From: Slackia sp.
Lineage (GTDB): Bacteria > Actinomycetota > Coriobacteriia > Anaerosomatales > Anaerosomataceae
Direction: 5' to 3'
NCBI GenBank assembly: GCA_020725885.1
Contig: DYEA01000008.1
Coordinates: 229,093-293,092 of the forward strand
DNA: 64,000 nucleotides
A model generated the notes under the pieces. The model did not search any database and was not told where the DNA came from. It saw nothing but the letters and a program-made list of their open reading frames with translations. Below, piece by piece: positions 34,335 through 45,126 of this stretch. The translations under genes and the position numbers were made by a program. The stretch's first letter is position 1. The number at the start of each line of letters is the position of its first letter.

Positions 34335-36616
34335 GCGCCTCGCGCGATGACGAGCGCTTCGGCCGCCCGCTTGCCGACCCGCCGCTTCGCCCGGACGAGA
34401 AGCTCGACGTCGAGGCGCTGCTCGACGGGCTCGAGCGCTACCGGCCGCGTCGCCGCGGCTGGACGTGGCGCCGCCGAGCGCCGCGCCAGCGCCTCTTCGA
34501 GTTCGAGTATCACGAGACGTCCGAGCCGCTCGAGCGCTCCGTGCCGCTGCCTGCGGCGCGGCACTTCGAAGGCATCGACCCGCAGCCCGACTGCGTGATC
34601 ACCACCGAGATCGCCTCAGGCCGCCCCGAGGACGACGTGCGCCGGATGCGCATGGCGGCGTGGCACGGCGCCAACCACATCATGGTCATCCGCACGGCCG
34701 GCCAGTCCCACATGGACGGCCTCATCGAAGGCACGCCGGAAGGCGTCGGCGGCACCGCCGTCACCCGCAAGCAGGTGCGCTTCACGCGCCGCGCGCTCGA
34801 CTTGATCGAGGACGAAGTCGGCCGGCCGATCGATTTCCACTCGTACGTGAGCGGTGTCGCGGGGCCTGAGATCGCCGTCATGTTCGCCGAGGAGGGCGTC
34901 AACGGCGCGCACCAGGACCCGCAGTACAACGTGCTCTACCGCAACATCAACATGCACCGGTCCTTCGTCGACGCCGCCGAGGCCAAGCGGGTGATGGCGC
35001 ACGCGGGCATGCTCCAGATCGACGGCGCCCACAACGCGAACGCCACGGCGGTGCGCGCGTGGAAGGTCATGCCGGAGCTGCTCGTGCAGCACGCCATCAA
35101 CTGCGCGTACTCAGAGGCGGTCGGGATGCCGCGCGATCTCATCGCGCTGTCGACCGTGCCGCCGGACGCGCCGCCCGCGCCGTGCGTCCGCATGGACCTG
35201 CCGTACGCGATCGCGCTGCGCGACCTGTTCTCCGGCTTCAAGATGCGCGCGCAGCAGAACACGCGCTACATGGAGTCCGACGCGCGCGAGGCCACGGTCT
35301 CGCACGTGCTGAACATGGTGATCTCGCGGCTGACCTCGGCCGACGTCCAGTCGACCATCACGCCGGACGAAGGCCGCAACGTGCCGTGGCACTACAACAA
35401 CGTCGCCGCCGTCGACACCGCGAAGCAGGCGCTCGTCGGCATGGACGGGCTCCGCGAGATGGTGCGCGTCGACCGCGAGGCGCCCGAGCTCGCGGCGCGC
35501 GTGCGCGAGCTCAAGGAGCGCGCGGTGCTGTTCCTGGAGGCGATGCTGCGCGACGGCGGGTACTTCGCGGCGGTCGAACAGGCGTACTTCGTGGACTCGG
35601 GCGAGTATCCGGAGACCAACGACGACGGCATCGCGCGCAGAAGCGACGGCGGGGTGGCGGCGGGCAGCATCGTGAAGCGCGCCGACGACTACCTCGCGCC
35701 GGTGTGCGCGCACTTCGGCGAGAACCACCTTGAGCTGCTCGCTGGGTTCGCCGGAGGCGAGGCGGCGGTGCGCGGCGAGGCGGCGCCGTGCGCCGTCATC
35801 GGCGGCTGCACGCTGTGCGACGACACCAAGGTGCCGTACGCCGACGAGCTCGACCCCGAGGACAACGCCGAGAGGCGCTTGGCCGCGACGCGCGAGCTGC
35901 GCGAGCGCGGCCTCATCAAGCCCGAGGTGGAGTGGACGGGCGACGGCATCGTCGTCGTCACGATGTTCCTGCCGGCGGCCGAGCCGGTCGCGAAGGCCGC
36001 GGCGCTCGAGATCGGGCGTGCGATGAACCTCGACGACTGCGAGGTCGTGCACAGCAGGGTGATGCACCCGGCGGAAGGCACGCTCATCGAGCTCAAAGGG
36101 CGGCTGGACGTCGCCGTGGACCCCGCGACGCTCGTCGTCCCGGAGCCGCCGGAGGTCCTCTCGGACGAGGAGATCCGGGCGTTCGTGCGCGAGCGCGGCG
36201 TGCGCGCGGTCGCCGCGACCGTCGGCGAGGACGAGCACTCCGTGGGGATGCGCGAGATCATCGACATCAAGCACGGCGGGCTCGAGAAGTGGGGCTTCGC
36301 GGTGACCTACCTCGGCACGAGCGTGCCGGTCGACAAGGTGCTCGACGCGGCGATCGAGCACGCGGCGCAGGCCGTGCTCATCTCGACGATCATCACGCAC
36401 GCGGACGTCCACCGCGAGAACATGCGCAAGTTGGCCGACCTGGCGGTCGAGAAAGGCGTGCGCGACCGGCTGCTGCTCATCGCGGGCGGCACGCAGGTCA
36501 CCGATGCCATGGCGCGCGAGTGCGGGCTGGACGCCGGGTTCGGCCGCGGCACGCACGGGCACGAGGTCGCGAGCTTCATCGTCCGCGCGCTTGAGAAGCG
36601 CGAGCAGGCGGGCTAG
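34331..36616 (+). CDS. oraE: D-ornithine 4,5-aminomutase large subunit (B12- and PLP-dependent)
   Basis: 761 residues from ATG 34331. The TIM-barrel part (about 90-480) has [20 protein letters not shown] and [20 protein letters not shown]. The C-terminal Rossmann domain carries the cobalamin motif [18 protein letters not shown] (DxHxxG) and the [10 protein letters not shown] end. The reaction moves the terminal amino group of D-ornithine by one carbon through an adenosyl radical. The N-terminal ~60 residues (basic, [12 protein letters not shown]) are an extension of unknown use. The partner reactivase gene lies 1.8 kb downstream. Confidence 0.94.
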   Translation: MSASRDDERFGRPLADPPLRPDEKLDVEALLDGLERYRPRRRGWTWRRRAPRQRLFEFEYHETSEPLERSVPLPAARHFEGIDPQPDCVITTEIASGRPEDDVRRMRMAAWHGANHIMVIRTAGQSHMDGLIEGTPEGVGGTAVTRKQVRFTRRALDLIEDEVGRPIDFHSYVSGVAGPEIAVMFAEEGVNGAHQDPQYNVLYRNINMHRSFVDAAEAKRVMAHAGMLQIDGAHNANATAVRAWKVMPELLVQHAINCAYSEAVGMPRDLIALSTVPPDAPPAPCVRMDLPYAIALRDLFSGFKMRAQQNTRYMESDAREATVSHVLNMVISRLTSADVQSTITPDEGRNVPWHYNNVAAVDTAKQALVGMDGLREMVRVDREAPELAARVRELKERAVLFLEAMLRDGGYFAAVEQAYFVDSGEYPETNDDGIARRSDGGVAAGSIVKRADDYLAPVCAHFGENHLELLAGFAGGEAAVRGEAAPCAVIGGCTLCDDTKVPYADELDPEDNAERRLAATRELRERGLIKPEVEWTGDGIVVVTMFLPAAEPVAKAAALEIGRAMNLDDCEVVHSRVMHPAEGTLIELKGRLDVAVDPATLVVPEPPEVLSDEEIRAFVRERGVRAVAATVGEDEHSVGMREIIDIKHGGLEKWGFAVTYLGTSVPVDKVLDAAIEHAAQAVLISTIITHADVHRENMRKLADLAVEKGVRDRLLLIAGGTQVTDAMARECGLDAGFGRGTHGHEVASFIVRALEKREQAG

Positions 36617-37122
36617 CGGCTCCCGCGGAGCGCCGCTGCGACCTCCCGCAGCCTCCGCTCGAGCAAGCCGCGCACGAAGCCGACCGCCTCCTCGCGCTCG
36701 CGTTCGTCGAGGCAGTCGACCTTGTTCAACACGAAGAACAGGCGCGGCATGCGATCGACGACCTGGCGGAGGAACTCGACCTCGGCTTCGGTGATCGGCG
36801 GGTCGGCCGAGACCACGAAGATCGCGGCGTCGCAGTGCGGCAGGAAGTTCAGCGTGGCCTCGGTGTTGTGCTTGTACGTCGAGCCGATGCCAGGCGTGTC
36901 GATCAGCACGGCGCCGGAGGCGAGCACCGGCGCAGGGTGGTGCACCGTGACGTGCTCGACGTCGAGCACGTTGTGCGGGTTGCGCTCCTCGGTGACGAAC
37001 TCCGCGAGGCGGGACCGCAGCTCCTCAGCGCGAGCGGCGAGCGCGTCGAGCGCAGCGTCAAGGACGCTCGCTTGAGCGCCGCGCGGGCGCCGCGCGGGTG
37101 CGGTATCATGCGGGCGCCGCAT
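36613..37122 (-). pseudogene. Remnant of a dynamin-like GTPase
   Basis: About 169 residues can be read. [38 protein letters not shown] (G3, DTPG), [22 protein letters not shown] and [18 protein letters not shown] (G4, NKxD) are typical of bacterial dynamin-like GTPases. The G1 P-loop and switch I, which should come before, are missing, and the protein stops soon after G4, so the whole C-terminal helical stalk is also gone. Both ends appear to have been lost next to pabB and oraE. It cannot bind GTP in the usual way and is most likely a decaying gene. It overlaps the oraE stop by 4 bp. Confidence 0.75.
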
Positions 37123-37171
37123 GTCAGCCGGCAGGCACCCAGCGGCTCGACCCTGACGGGAGGGCTTGCTG

Positions 37172-38326
37172 GTGCTGCGCGATCTTCTTGCCGACGGCGG
37201 CGTCCTGCTGGCGCCGTCGTGCGAGGACGGCTGGTTCGGCGGGACGTGGCTGCTCGGCTTGCGCGCACGCGCAGTCGAGGGCGCGTCGACGTTTGCGAGC
37301 GTGGCGCGCGTGCTCGAGGCGGTCTTCTGGGGAGGCGGCGACGAGGCCACGGTCGCCGTGCTGCCGTACGACGGAGCACCGAGCGCGTTCGTCGTCGAGC
37401 GGCTGGAGCCGGTGACGCCCGACGTGCTGGGGCCCGCGCTTTCCGGCGGCGACCCGCTTCTGGACGAAGCGGCGTTCGACCTCGACGGTGCCGCGTTCCG
37501 CGCGGCGGTCGAGCGGCTGCAAGAGCGCATCCGGGCAGGCGACGTGTACGTCGCGAACCTCACGGCGCGGCTCACGGGCCGGCTCGCCTGCGACGTGCCC
37601 GCCGGGTTCTCGACGCTTCACGCGCGCGGGGCGGGCGCGATGTCGGCCCTCGTGGCGACGCCGGGGGGACTCGTGCTCGCCTCGGTCTCGCCCGAGCGGT
37701 TCGTGCGCCTGCGCGACGTCGGAGACGCGCTCGCCCTCGAGGTCTGGCCGATCAAGGGCACGCGGCCCCGGGGGCGGACGCGAGCGCAGGACGCGGCGCT
37801 CGCGCGCGCTCTCTCGCGGGACACGAAGGAACGCGCCGAGCATGCGATGATCGTCGACCTGGAGCGCAACGACGTCGGCCGGGTCGCGGTGCCTGGCTCG
37901 GTGGCGGTTCGGCCGAGCACGTCGGTCGTTCCGACGCCATACTGCTGGCAGATGGTGTCTGCGGTGCGCGGGCTCGTCGCGCACCGCACACCGCTCGCGT
38001 CCGTCCTGGAGTCGCTCTTCCCGTGCGGCTCGGTGACAGGCGCCCCTAAGCGGGCCGCGATGCGGATCATCGCCGGCCTCGAGGCGACGCCGCGCGGCGC
38101 GTACTGCGGGTCGCTCGTCGTGGCGCGCCGCGGCGAGATCGACTCGTCGGTGCTCATCCGGACGCTGGAGGTCCGCCCGGACGGCTCCGCGGCGTGGGGC
38201 GCCGGGTGCGGCGTCACCATCGAAAGCGACCCAGCCGGCGAGTGGCGGGAGACGGTCTTGAAGGCCGCGCCGGTGCTCGGCTCGGCCGCGGCCGTGCTTG
38301 GCGGGGAAGCTGTGCGCTCAGCGTGA
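37172..38326 (+). CDS. pabB: Aminodeoxychorismate synthase component I
   Basis: 384 residues from GTG 37172 (GGGAGGG seven bases before; a TTG at 37166 is too close). The chorismate-binding domain (about 110-370) has [47 protein letters not shown] and [13 protein letters not shown]. The lysine of PIKGT is the PabB catalytic residue, as against PIAGT in anthranilate synthase. It makes aminodeoxychorismate for folate. No pabA or pabC partner is in the window. The N-terminal domain is shorter than in E. coli. Confidence 0.9.
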   Translation: MLRDLLADGGVLLAPSCEDGWFGGTWLLGLRARAVEGASTFASVARVLEAVFWGGGDEATVAVLPYDGAPSAFVVERLEPVTPDVLGPALSGGDPLLDEAAFDLDGAAFRAAVERLQERIRAGDVYVANLTARLTGRLACDVPAGFSTLHARGAGAMSALVATPGGLVLASVSPERFVRLRDVGDALALEVWPIKGTRPRGRTRAQDAALARALSRDTKERAEHAMIVDLERNDVGRVAVPGSVAVRPSTSVVPTPYCWQMVSAVRGLVAHRTPLASVLESLFPCGSVTGAPKRAAMRIIAGLEATPRGAYCGSLVVARRGEIDSSVLIRTLEVRPDGSAAWGAGCGVTIESDPAGEWRETVLKAAPVLGSAAAVLGGEAVRSA

Positions 38327-38368
38327 TACGCTGCCACAAGCAGGCTTCGTCCGGAGGGAGCGGATGCC

Positions 38369-39715
38369 GTGGGAGCGCGCCAGGTAGACGCCCTCGTCGC
38401 TGAGATCGGCTCGACCACCACCGTGGTCTCGGCTTTCGACGGTCTGTCAGGCTGGCCGGCCACGCGTCCGCGGCTCGTAGGGCAGGGCGTCGCCGCTACG
38501 ACCGTCGAGGCCGGCGACGTCGGCGTCGGGCTTGCCGCGGCGCGCGCGGCGCTCGAGGAGCAGACCGGCCCGCTCGACCCGCGGATCACGCTCGCCACCT
38601 CTTCGGCCGCCGGCGGCCTGCGGATGACCGTGCACGGGCTGACGGAGCGGATGACCGCGCGGGCGGCGCACGAGGCCGCGCTCGGCGCAGGGGCGGTGGT
38701 CAAGCTCGTGACGGCCGGCCTGCTCACGGAGCGCGACCTGGAGCGCATCGAGGCCGCACGGCCCGCCATCGTGTTCCTCGCAGGCGGCGTCGAGGGGGGA
38801 GACACCGAGACCGTGCTCGCGAACGCGCGCGCCCTCACGGGGCTCTCGCAGCGCCCCGCGGTGATCTATGGCGGCAACTCCGCGGTCGCGGACGAGGCAC
38901 GCGCCGTCCTTCAGGCCGCCGGCTTCCGCGTCTACGTCACCCCCAACGTCTACCCGGCCGTCGACGAGCTCGCGGTAGAGCCCGCGCGGCGCATCATCCA
39001 CGACGCCTTCGAAGCGCACATCACGCATGCGCCAGGCATGGAGCGCATCGCGGAGTTCGTGCAGGGGAGGATACTCCCGACGCCAGGCGCCGTGCTGCTG
39101 GCCGCCGAGGCGCTCGCAGAGCGGGCCGGCGACCTCGTCGTCGTCGACGTGGGCGGCGCCACGACCGACGTGCACTCCGTCACGGGCGGGAGCCCCGAGC
39201 TGGCAAGCCTTTCGACCGAGCCTGAGCCGCGCGCGAAGCGCACGGTCGAGGGCGACCTCGGCACCTTCCGGAGCGCTGAGACCACCGCGATGCTGCTGCC
39301 CAAGGCCGAGCGCCCCGATCCGCTGCCTCCCGCGCTGCCAAAGACGCCGTCGCAGGTCGCGGCAGCAGCGGTGCTCGCGCGAGTCGCGACGGCGACCGCT
39401 TTGGCGCGCCACGCCGGGCGCTTCGCGCACCTGTACACGCCGCGCGGCCGGCAGACCGTCGTGCGCGGCCGGGACCTCACGGCGTGCCGCCTGGTCATCG
39501 GCACCGGCGGCGGCCTGGTGCGGTTGCCGGGCGGCGAAGAGGCGCTGCGCGCAGCGCTCGCGCGGCCGAACGACGAGCGGCTGCTGCCTCCTGCGGACGC
39601 GGAGGTCGCGCTCGACCGCAGCTACCTGCTCGCGTGCAGCGGCGCGCTGCTCGCGGCGTTCGAGTCCGGTGCGGTCGTGGAGCTCATGTTGGCGAGCACG
39701 GGACTGCGGCTGTAG
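38369..39715 (+). CDS. GlmL/MutL-type reactivating ATPase for a B12 mutase
   Basis: 448 residues from GTG 38369 with CCGGAGGGAG upstream. It belongs to the sugar-kinase/Hsp70-like ATPases: VAEIGSTTTVVSAF (phosphate 1), VVVDVGGATTDVHSVT (phosphate 2) and RLVIGTGGGLVRLPGG (adenosine). GlmL-like genes accompany glutamate mutase and ornithine aminomutase, where they are thought to remove damaged cobalamin. With oraS and oraE nearby, OraSE is the likely client. Confidence 0.9.
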   Translation: MGARQVDALVAEIGSTTTVVSAFDGLSGWPATRPRLVGQGVAATTVEAGDVGVGLAAARAALEEQTGPLDPRITLATSSAAGGLRMTVHGLTERMTARAAHEAALGAGAVVKLVTAGLLTERDLERIEAARPAIVFLAGGVEGGDTETVLANARALTGLSQRPAVIYGGNSAVADEARAVLQAAGFRVYVTPNVYPAVDELAVEPARRIIHDAFEAHITHAPGMERIAEFVQGRILPTPGAVLLAAEALAERAGDLVVVDVGGATTDVHSVTGGSPELASLSTEPEPRAKRTVEGDLGTFRSAETTAMLLPKAERPDPLPPALPKTPSQVAAAAVLARVATATALARHAGRFAHLYTPRGRQTVVRGRDLTACRLVIGTGGGLVRLPGGEEALRAALARPNDERLLPPADAEVALDRSYLLACSGALLAAFESGAVVELMLASTGLRL

Positions 39716-39733
39716 CCGCCTAGCGGGAGTCTT

Positions 39734-39761
39734 CCGGCCCGCAGGCGTCGCCGCGGGCCGG
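39734..39761. terminator. Bidirectional hairpin between glmL-like gene and tadC
   Basis: CCGGCCCGC and GCGGGCCGG form a perfect 9-bp stem with a 10-nt loop in the 51-bp gap between two convergent genes. No T-tract on either side. Confidence 0.55.
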
Positions 39762-39766
39762 GACCC

Positions 39767-40696
39767 CTACCCCCCGATGCCGAATGCCCGCGCGATGGAG
39801 ATGATCGCCGGCCCGAGGATGATGATCATCGTGACCGGCAGGATGCAGAGCACCAGCGGGAACACCATCTTCACCGGCGCCTTCTGCGCCTGCTCTTCGG
39901 CGCGCTGACGCCGTTTCGTGCGAAGCTCGGTGGCCTGCGTGCGCAGCACGCCGGCGATGCTCACGCCGAACACGTCGGCCTGCACGATCGAGCTCGCGAA
40001 GGTGGCGACCTCGGGCACCGAACAGCGCTCGCTCAAGCGCTTGAACGCGTCCGCCCGCGGCAGCCCCGCTTGGATCTCCCCGAGCATGCGGGCGAACTCC
40101 TCGGCCAGCGGCCCAGACGAGTTCTGCACCAGCTTCGCGAGCGCCGCGTCGAAGCCCAGTCCCGCTTCGACGCTGATCGTGAGCATGTCGAGCAGGTCGG
40201 GCAGCGCGAGCTGGATCGCCTTCTGCCGCGCTGCTTGGCGCTGGCGTATCACGAGGTCGGGTGCGAGGAATCCGAGCGCGGCCGCGGCTGCGGCGGCGAG
40301 CAGCGCGCCCCGCGACGGCGTGCTGCCGAGAGCAGTCGCGATCAGCAGAAGGACGCAAATCGCGGCCGCGGGCAGCAGCTTGAGCCCCAGGACCGCCTCT
40401 GGCTCCACGCCGGGCATCCCCGCGGCGTCGAGCCGGGCGCGGAGCCGGCGGAAGTAGGGCGCCGGAGCGAGCGCTCCAACGCCATGCGCCAACGCGCGTC
40501 CGAGCGGCTTGACGACCCGCTCGGTGAACGGCAGCAGCTGCGGTTCGACCTCGGCCGCGGCGCGAGCCTCGTACTCGCCGAGCTGCTGGAGGCGACGGCG
40601 GATGCGGCGCTGCTCGCCGAAGAACACGTCCAGGAACGCATAGGCGGCCAGTGCCACGGCGCCGCCTGCCAAGGCCGGGGCGAGGATCTCTGACAC
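39767..40696 (-). CDS. tadC: Tad pilus inner-membrane platform protein TadC
   Basis: 309 residues, type II secretion F-domain (about 150-280) with LPDLLDMLTISVEAGLGFDAAL, EFARMLGEIQAGLPRADAF and QADVFGVSIAGVLRTQATE. Four hydrophobic segments: N-terminal, two near 100-145, and C-terminal. It pairs with TadB to form the membrane platform on which the CpaF ATPase acts. It is the last gene of the minus-strand Tad operon, 1 bp after the TadB fusion. Confidence 0.9.
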   Translation of the reverse strand: MSEILAPALAGGAVALAAYAFLDVFFGEQRRIRRRLQQLGEYEARAAAEVEPQLLPFTERVVKPLGRALAHGVGALAPAPYFRRLRARLDAAGMPGVEPEAVLGLKLLPAAAICVLLLIATALGSTPSRGALLAAAAAAALGFLAPDLVIRQRQAARQKAIQLALPDLLDMLTISVEAGLGFDAALAKLVQNSSGPLAEEFARMLGEIQAGLPRADAFKRLSERCSVPEVATFASSIVQADVFGVSIAGVLRTQATELRTKRRQRAEEQAQKAPVKMVFPLVLCILPVTMIIILGPAIISIARAFGIGG

Positions 40697-40697
40697 C

Positions 40698-42614
40698 TCA
40701 CACCTCCACCGTCATGACGCGGTTCAGCCACACGATGCCGACGACCATGAGCACGACTGCGATCGCCGACATCGCCCACCCAGTCGGCGTCGTGAACAGA
40801 AGCGACATGTAGCCCGGGTTGATGACGAGGAGCGCGACGAGCTCCACGAACGGGAGCGCGATGAGCACGATCGCGGAAAGCCGCCCCTCTGCCGTGAGCG
40901 CCCGCACCTGGCGGCGGGTCTGTGCGCGCTCGCGCATCGTGCGAGCCACGATGTCGAGCACCTCGGCGAGGTTGCCGCCGACGTCGCGCTGGACTGCTAT
41001 GGCGGCCACCGTCCAGCGGAAGTCCTCGCTGCCGAGCCGCTCGGCCATCTTCTCGAGGGCCTGCTCGACGGGGATGCCGAGCCGGGCCTCCGCCTGGGCC
41101 CGTGCGAACTCCAGAGAGGCTGGAGGAGCGGACTGTTCCACCACGAGACCGATCGCCTGCTGCAGCCCCCATCCGGCTCTGAGCGAGCCCGCGATCAGGT
41201 CGAGCACGTCGGGCAGCTGCTCTTCGAACGCCTCACGCCGCTTGTGGATCGCGGAGTCCAGCCATGCGAGCGGCACGAACGCCGCCAGCACCGCCACGGC
41301 GACCCCGACGACCAGAGCGCCGGTCGCGAGCGCCGCCAGGGCGCCCGCCACGACGACGCCGAGCACGTGCAACGCGATGAACTCGGCCGGCCGGATGGCG
41401 AGGCCCGCTTGTTGCAGGCGCTCGGCGAACATGCGCGTGAAGCCGCGACGGCCGGCGACCTCTCCGATGGCGTCGACGAGACGTGACTGGAAGCCGGCGC
41501 TGTCAGGCGAGCTCCGCCGCACCTCTTCCGCCGCCTGGTCGTAGAACGCCAGGCGGTCGAGGCGGGTGCGTGACGGCGTGAGCAGGCTCGCCAGGGCGGT
41601 CGCACCGAACGCGACCGAGCCGAACACCGCGAGCGCCGCGGCCGCGAGGAGCAGCGGCGCCGGCTTGCCGGGGCGTATGCCAGGGTCGGCCGGGGGAGCG
41701 CCTGAGTACAGCGGGTTGGGCACCACGATCGAGCCGGCGGCTGTCCACGGCCCGGCCGAAGCCCGCACCTGCACGTCGAGGTCCTTCGTCCGCGGTTCGC
41801 GGCTCTGGAAGACGACCGTCCACACGTTCGCGATCTCGGTCGCGAGGCCCCGGTAGATCTCGAGCAGCTCCGCCGAGTCGTTCGTCTGAAGCAGCCGGCC
41901 GCTCGTCGCGCGAGTCACGGCCCGCAGCGCCTTCGGGTCCCATTCCTTGGTCTGAAGCACGACTGCGTACACGGGTGCTCCGGCGTTCGTGAGGGCGCGG
42001 ACCGCAGCGTCGAGGGAGCTCGCGCTCACGGTGTCCCCGCCGTCCGAGAGCAAGACGATCACGGGTCGGCCGCCGTCAGCGTCGCGCGCGAGCCGGGCCG
42101 CGTGCCCGAGCGCGTCGTAGAGCGCGGTCTCGCCGGCGGCGCGCAGGCCGTCGACGAGGGCGGCAAGCGCAGCCCGGTCCGTCGTGAACTCCGAGACCGT
42201 CCGGGCGGAGTCGGAGAACGTCACGAGCGCGACCGTGTCGTCAGGCCCCATCCCTTCGATGAACGCCCGGGCCGCGGCCTTGGCGTCTTGCAGCGCGCGC
42301 CCCGCCATGCTGCCGCTCGTGTCGAGCACCAAGACGGCGCGGACCGGTTGCTCCGATGCGGGCTCCGTGCCCGCGGACACGACGTCGACCGCCTCGCCGT
42401 TCTCGGTCACCGTGAAGCGGACGTCGTCGCGGCCTGCAGCTTCTGCGGGGAGGGCCACTTCGAGCGCGACGTCCGGGTAGGGGCCAGTGTCTGCGCCCGT
42501 GATGGCGAGCGCGCCTTCAGGGCCCGGCTGAGCCCCGGCTCCCGGAGCGGGAAGCACCAGGGCGACCGCCGCCAATGCCGCCGCCAGCCACCGAGCCGTC
42601 CGCCGTCCGGCCAC
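40698..42614 (-). CDS. tadB: VWA domain fused to Tad platform protein TadB
   Basis: 638 residues. A signal peptide (about 1-28) leads to an outside von Willebrand A domain (about 90-270) with an intact MIDAS motif LVLDTSGSMAG and a later DTVALVTFSD. A membrane helix near 325-345 is followed by a full TadB F-domain (about 400-620): LPDVLDLIAGSLRAGWGLQQA and AIAVQRDVGGNLAEVLDIV. TadB alone is about 300 residues, so this is a true fusion that puts an adhesive or metal-dependent binding domain outside the membrane on the pilus platform. It may sense or bind the growing pilus or a surface. Confidence 0.92.
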   Translation of the reverse strand: MAGRRTARWLAAALAAVALVLPAPGAGAQPGPEGALAITGADTGPYPDVALEVALPAEAAGRDDVRFTVTENGEAVDVVSAGTEPASEQPVRAVLVLDTSGSMAGRALQDAKAAARAFIEGMGPDDTVALVTFSDSARTVSEFTTDRAALAALVDGLRAAGETALYDALGHAARLARDADGGRPVIVLLSDGGDTVSASSLDAAVRALTNAGAPVYAVVLQTKEWDPKALRAVTRATSGRLLQTNDSAELLEIYRGLATEIANVWTVVFQSREPRTKDLDVQVRASAGPWTAAGSIVVPNPLYSGAPPADPGIRPGKPAPLLLAAAALAVFGSVAFGATALASLLTPSRTRLDRLAFYDQAAEEVRRSSPDSAGFQSRLVDAIGEVAGRRGFTRMFAERLQQAGLAIRPAEFIALHVLGVVVAGALAALATGALVVGVAVAVLAAFVPLAWLDSAIHKRREAFEEQLPDVLDLIAGSLRAGWGLQQAIGLVVEQSAPPASLEFARAQAEARLGIPVEQALEKMAERLGSEDFRWTVAAIAVQRDVGGNLAEVLDIVARTMRERAQTRRQVRALTAEGRLSAIVLIALPFVELVALLVINPGYMSLLFTTPTGWAMSAIAVVLMVVGIVWLNRVMTVEV

Positions 42615-42618
42615 GCCG

Positions 42619-43980
42619 TCACCTCCTCGCGGGGGGTTCGTACGCGAAGACCTCGGCGGGGACGTGGATGCCCAGGTCCTCGAGCTTCGTCATGAACTTC
42701 GGGCGAAGCCCGGTGCTCTTCAGCACGCCGAGGAACCGTCCGTTCTCGTCCACGCCCATCGAGAAGTCGTAGTAGAAGATGTCCTGGAGCACGATCGTGT
42801 CGCCCTCCATGCCCTCGACCTCGGTCACCTGCACCACGCGCCGCGAGCCGTCGCGCAGCCGCTGCAGATGGACGATGAGGTCGAGCGCGGAGGCCATCTG
42901 CTCGCGGATCGCGCGCACGGGGAGGTCGAAGCCGCTCATCAGCACCATCGTCTCGAGGCGGGCGAGCGAGTCGCGGGGGCTGTTGGCATGGATGGTCGAG
43001 AGCGAGCCCTCGTGGCCGGTGTTCATCGCCTGCAGCATGTCGAGCGCCTCGGCGCCGCGCACCTCGCCGACGATGATGCGGTCGGGGCGCATGCGCAGCG
43101 CGTTGCGCACCAAGTCGCGGATGGTGACCTCGCCTTTCCCCTCGATGTTCGGCGGCCGCGACTCGAGCCTAAGCACGTGCTCCTGCCGCAAGCGCAGCTC
43201 GGCTGCGTCCTCGATCGTGATGATCCGCTCGTCGCCAGGCACGTAGGCCGAGACCACGTTCAGCAGCGTCGTCTTGCCGGTGCCGGTGCCGCCGGAGATG
43301 AGCACGTTGAGCTTGCCGCGGACGCACGCCTGAAGGAACTGCGCCAGCCGCCGGTCGAGCGTGCCGAAACCGATGAGGTCCTCGACGGTGTACGGCTCTT
43401 TCGAGAACTTCCGGATCGTGAGCATCGGCCCGCCGATGGCGAGCGGATGGATGACCGCGTTGACGCGCGAGCCGTCCGGCAGGCGTGCGTCGACCATCGG
43501 CGAGGACTCGTCGATCCTGCGCCCCACGGCCGACACGATCTTGTCGATGACCTGCAGCAAGTGCTCCTCGCTCAAGAACCGGACGTCAGTGCGATAGAGC
43601 TTGCCGTAGCGCTCGACCCACACCGTGTTCGGGTCGTTCACCATGATCTCGGTGATCTCCGGGTCTTCGAGCAGCGGCTGCAGCGGCCCGTAGCCGAGCA
43701 CGTTGTGGACGACGTCGGCCATGACGGTGGCGCGCTCGGCGGCCGACAGCGGGACGTCTTGCTCCGCGAGAAGCTCGATGAGCTTGTGCTCGAGGGTGCG
43801 CCTAAGCGAGCTTTCGTCGGTCGTGCCGGCGACGATCTCCGGTCCGAGCTCCTCGACGAGCAAGAAGTGCAGGTCGCGGACGATCGCATCGCGGTCGGTC
43901 TGCTCGCTGCGGCGTGCAGGCTCCGGAGCGACCACGACTCGGCCGTTGGCAGCGTTCTCCAAGCGTTCTCTGAGCGACAT
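42619..43980 (-). CDS. cpaF: Tad pilus assembly ATPase CpaF/TadA
   Basis: 453 residues from ATG 43980. The N-terminal domain (about 40-180) precedes a type II/IV secretion ATPase core with Walker [18 protein letters not shown], the Asp box [12 protein letters not shown], Walker [22 protein letters not shown] and the His box [17 protein letters not shown]. It powers pilin extrusion as a hexamer. It starts 1 bp after cpaE. Confidence 0.95.
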   Translation of the reverse strand: MSLRERLENAANGRVVVAPEPARRSEQTDRDAIVRDLHFLLVEELGPEIVAGTTDESSLRRTLEHKLIELLAEQDVPLSAAERATVMADVVHNVLGYGPLQPLLEDPEITEIMVNDPNTVWVERYGKLYRTDVRFLSEEHLLQVIDKIVSAVGRRIDESSPMVDARLPDGSRVNAVIHPLAIGGPMLTIRKFSKEPYTVEDLIGFGTLDRRLAQFLQACVRGKLNVLISGGTGTGKTTLLNVVSAYVPGDERIITIEDAAELRLRQEHVLRLESRPPNIEGKGEVTIRDLVRNALRMRPDRIIVGEVRGAEALDMLQAMNTGHEGSLSTIHANSPRDSLARLETMVLMSGFDLPVRAIREQMASALDLIVHLQRLRDGSRRVVQVTEVEGMEGDTIVLQDIFYYDFSMGVDENGRFLGVLKSTGLRPKFMTKLEDLGIHVPAEVFAYEPPARR

Positions 43981-43981
43981 C

Positions 43982-45118
43982 TCAGCTCCTCGTCCGTACG
44001 CGGTCTGCAACGTGCTTCGCCAGGTCGGTGAGCGCGCGAGCGACTGCGGAGCGCGGAGCGTCCAGCACGACAGGCGCTCCGCGGTTCACTGAGCGCGGCA
44101 CGAGCCGGTCGCTCGGGATGCGCGCGACGATCGGCGCCGGCAGGCTCTTCTCGACCTCGCCGACGTCCAGCCACACCTTGCTGTCGGCGCGGTTGAGCAC
44201 GAGCGAAGCCAGTCCGCCGCCATATCCCAGCTGGGCGAGCTTCTGCAGCGAGACGCGGGTGTTTTTGATGCTCGCGACGTCCAGCGTCGCGACGGCTAGC
44301 ACTTCGTCGCTCCGGTCGATCGCCGAAAGCACCACGTCGTCGAACGAAGCCGCGGTGTCGATCACGATGACCTCGCAGATGCGTGCCAGCATGTCGAGCA
44401 GCGTGCCGACGCGGCTCGCCGTGACGACCTCGGCGTCTTCCGGCCGCACGGGAGCGAGCAGCACCTCGAGTCCCGAAGAGTGCTTGGTCAGGTACGCGCG
44501 CAAGAGCTCGCCATCGAGCCGGTCGAAGCTCTGCACGGCGTCGTAGACCGTCCGCTCCGGCTTGAGGTCGAGCATGATGGCCGCGTCGCCGAACATGAGG
44601 TCCAGGTCGACGAGGATCGTCGACAGCCCTATCGACGCGAGCGAGACGCCGAGGTTGCACGCGATGACGGACTTGCCGACGCCGCCTTTCGTGCTGAAGA
44701 CGGTGAAGACCGCCGCTCGGGGCGGCACGGCTGCCGCCTGCTCCTCGGCGCGTCTGCCCGCGCTCGCCGCCTCGCGCACGGCTGCTGCGACTTCAGCCCA
44801 CGAGCCGTCGAGGGGAACCACGTCGTGGACGCCGCGTCGCATGGCTTCGCGGACGGCGTCCAGCGTCACCGCGTTTTGCACGACGACGACCCGCGCGAGA
44901 CAGCCGCGGCCCGGGATGCGCTCAGCGAATGCGAGGCATGAGCCGTAGTCGAGCGAAGGCCCGAGCACGACGACGTCGGGTGCCGCCGCCACGACGCTCG
45001 CGTCTGCGTCGTCGAGCGTCGCCGTCTCATCGACGTCGATGCCTTCGATCGAGCCGAGCGTGGCGCGGGCCTGCGACCGGAACCTCGCATCGCCGTCTAC
45101 CAAGAGCACGCGCGGCAT
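43982..45118 (-). CDS. cpaE: Tad pilus localisation protein CpaE (receiver-like plus MinD-like)
   Basis: 378 residues from ATG 45118. An N-terminal response-regulator-like domain (about 1-115; VLLVDGDARFRSQARATL) is joined to a MinD/ParA ATPase with the deviant Walker A FSTKGGVGKSVIACN and ILVDLDLMFGDAAIMLDL. In the receiver the usual phospho-aspartate strand reads VVVLGPSLDYG, so phosphorylation is unlikely. It positions the Tad machine in the cell. Confidence 0.92.
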   Translation of the reverse strand: MPRVLLVDGDARFRSQARATLGSIEGIDVDETATLDDADASVVAAAPDVVVLGPSLDYGSCLAFAERIPGRGCLARVVVVQNAVTLDAVREAMRRGVHDVVPLDGSWAEVAAAVREAASAGRRAEEQAAAVPPRAAVFTVFSTKGGVGKSVIACNLGVSLASIGLSTILVDLDLMFGDAAIMLDLKPERTVYDAVQSFDRLDGELLRAYLTKHSSGLEVLLAPVRPEDAEVVTASRVGTLLDMLARICEVIVIDTAASFDDVVLSAIDRSDEVLAVATLDVASIKNTRVSLQKLAQLGYGGGLASLVLNRADSKVWLDVGEVEKSLPAPIVARIPSDRLVPRSVNRGAPVVLDAPRSAVARALTDLAKHVADRVRTRS

Positions 45119-45126
45119 GGCGCCTC

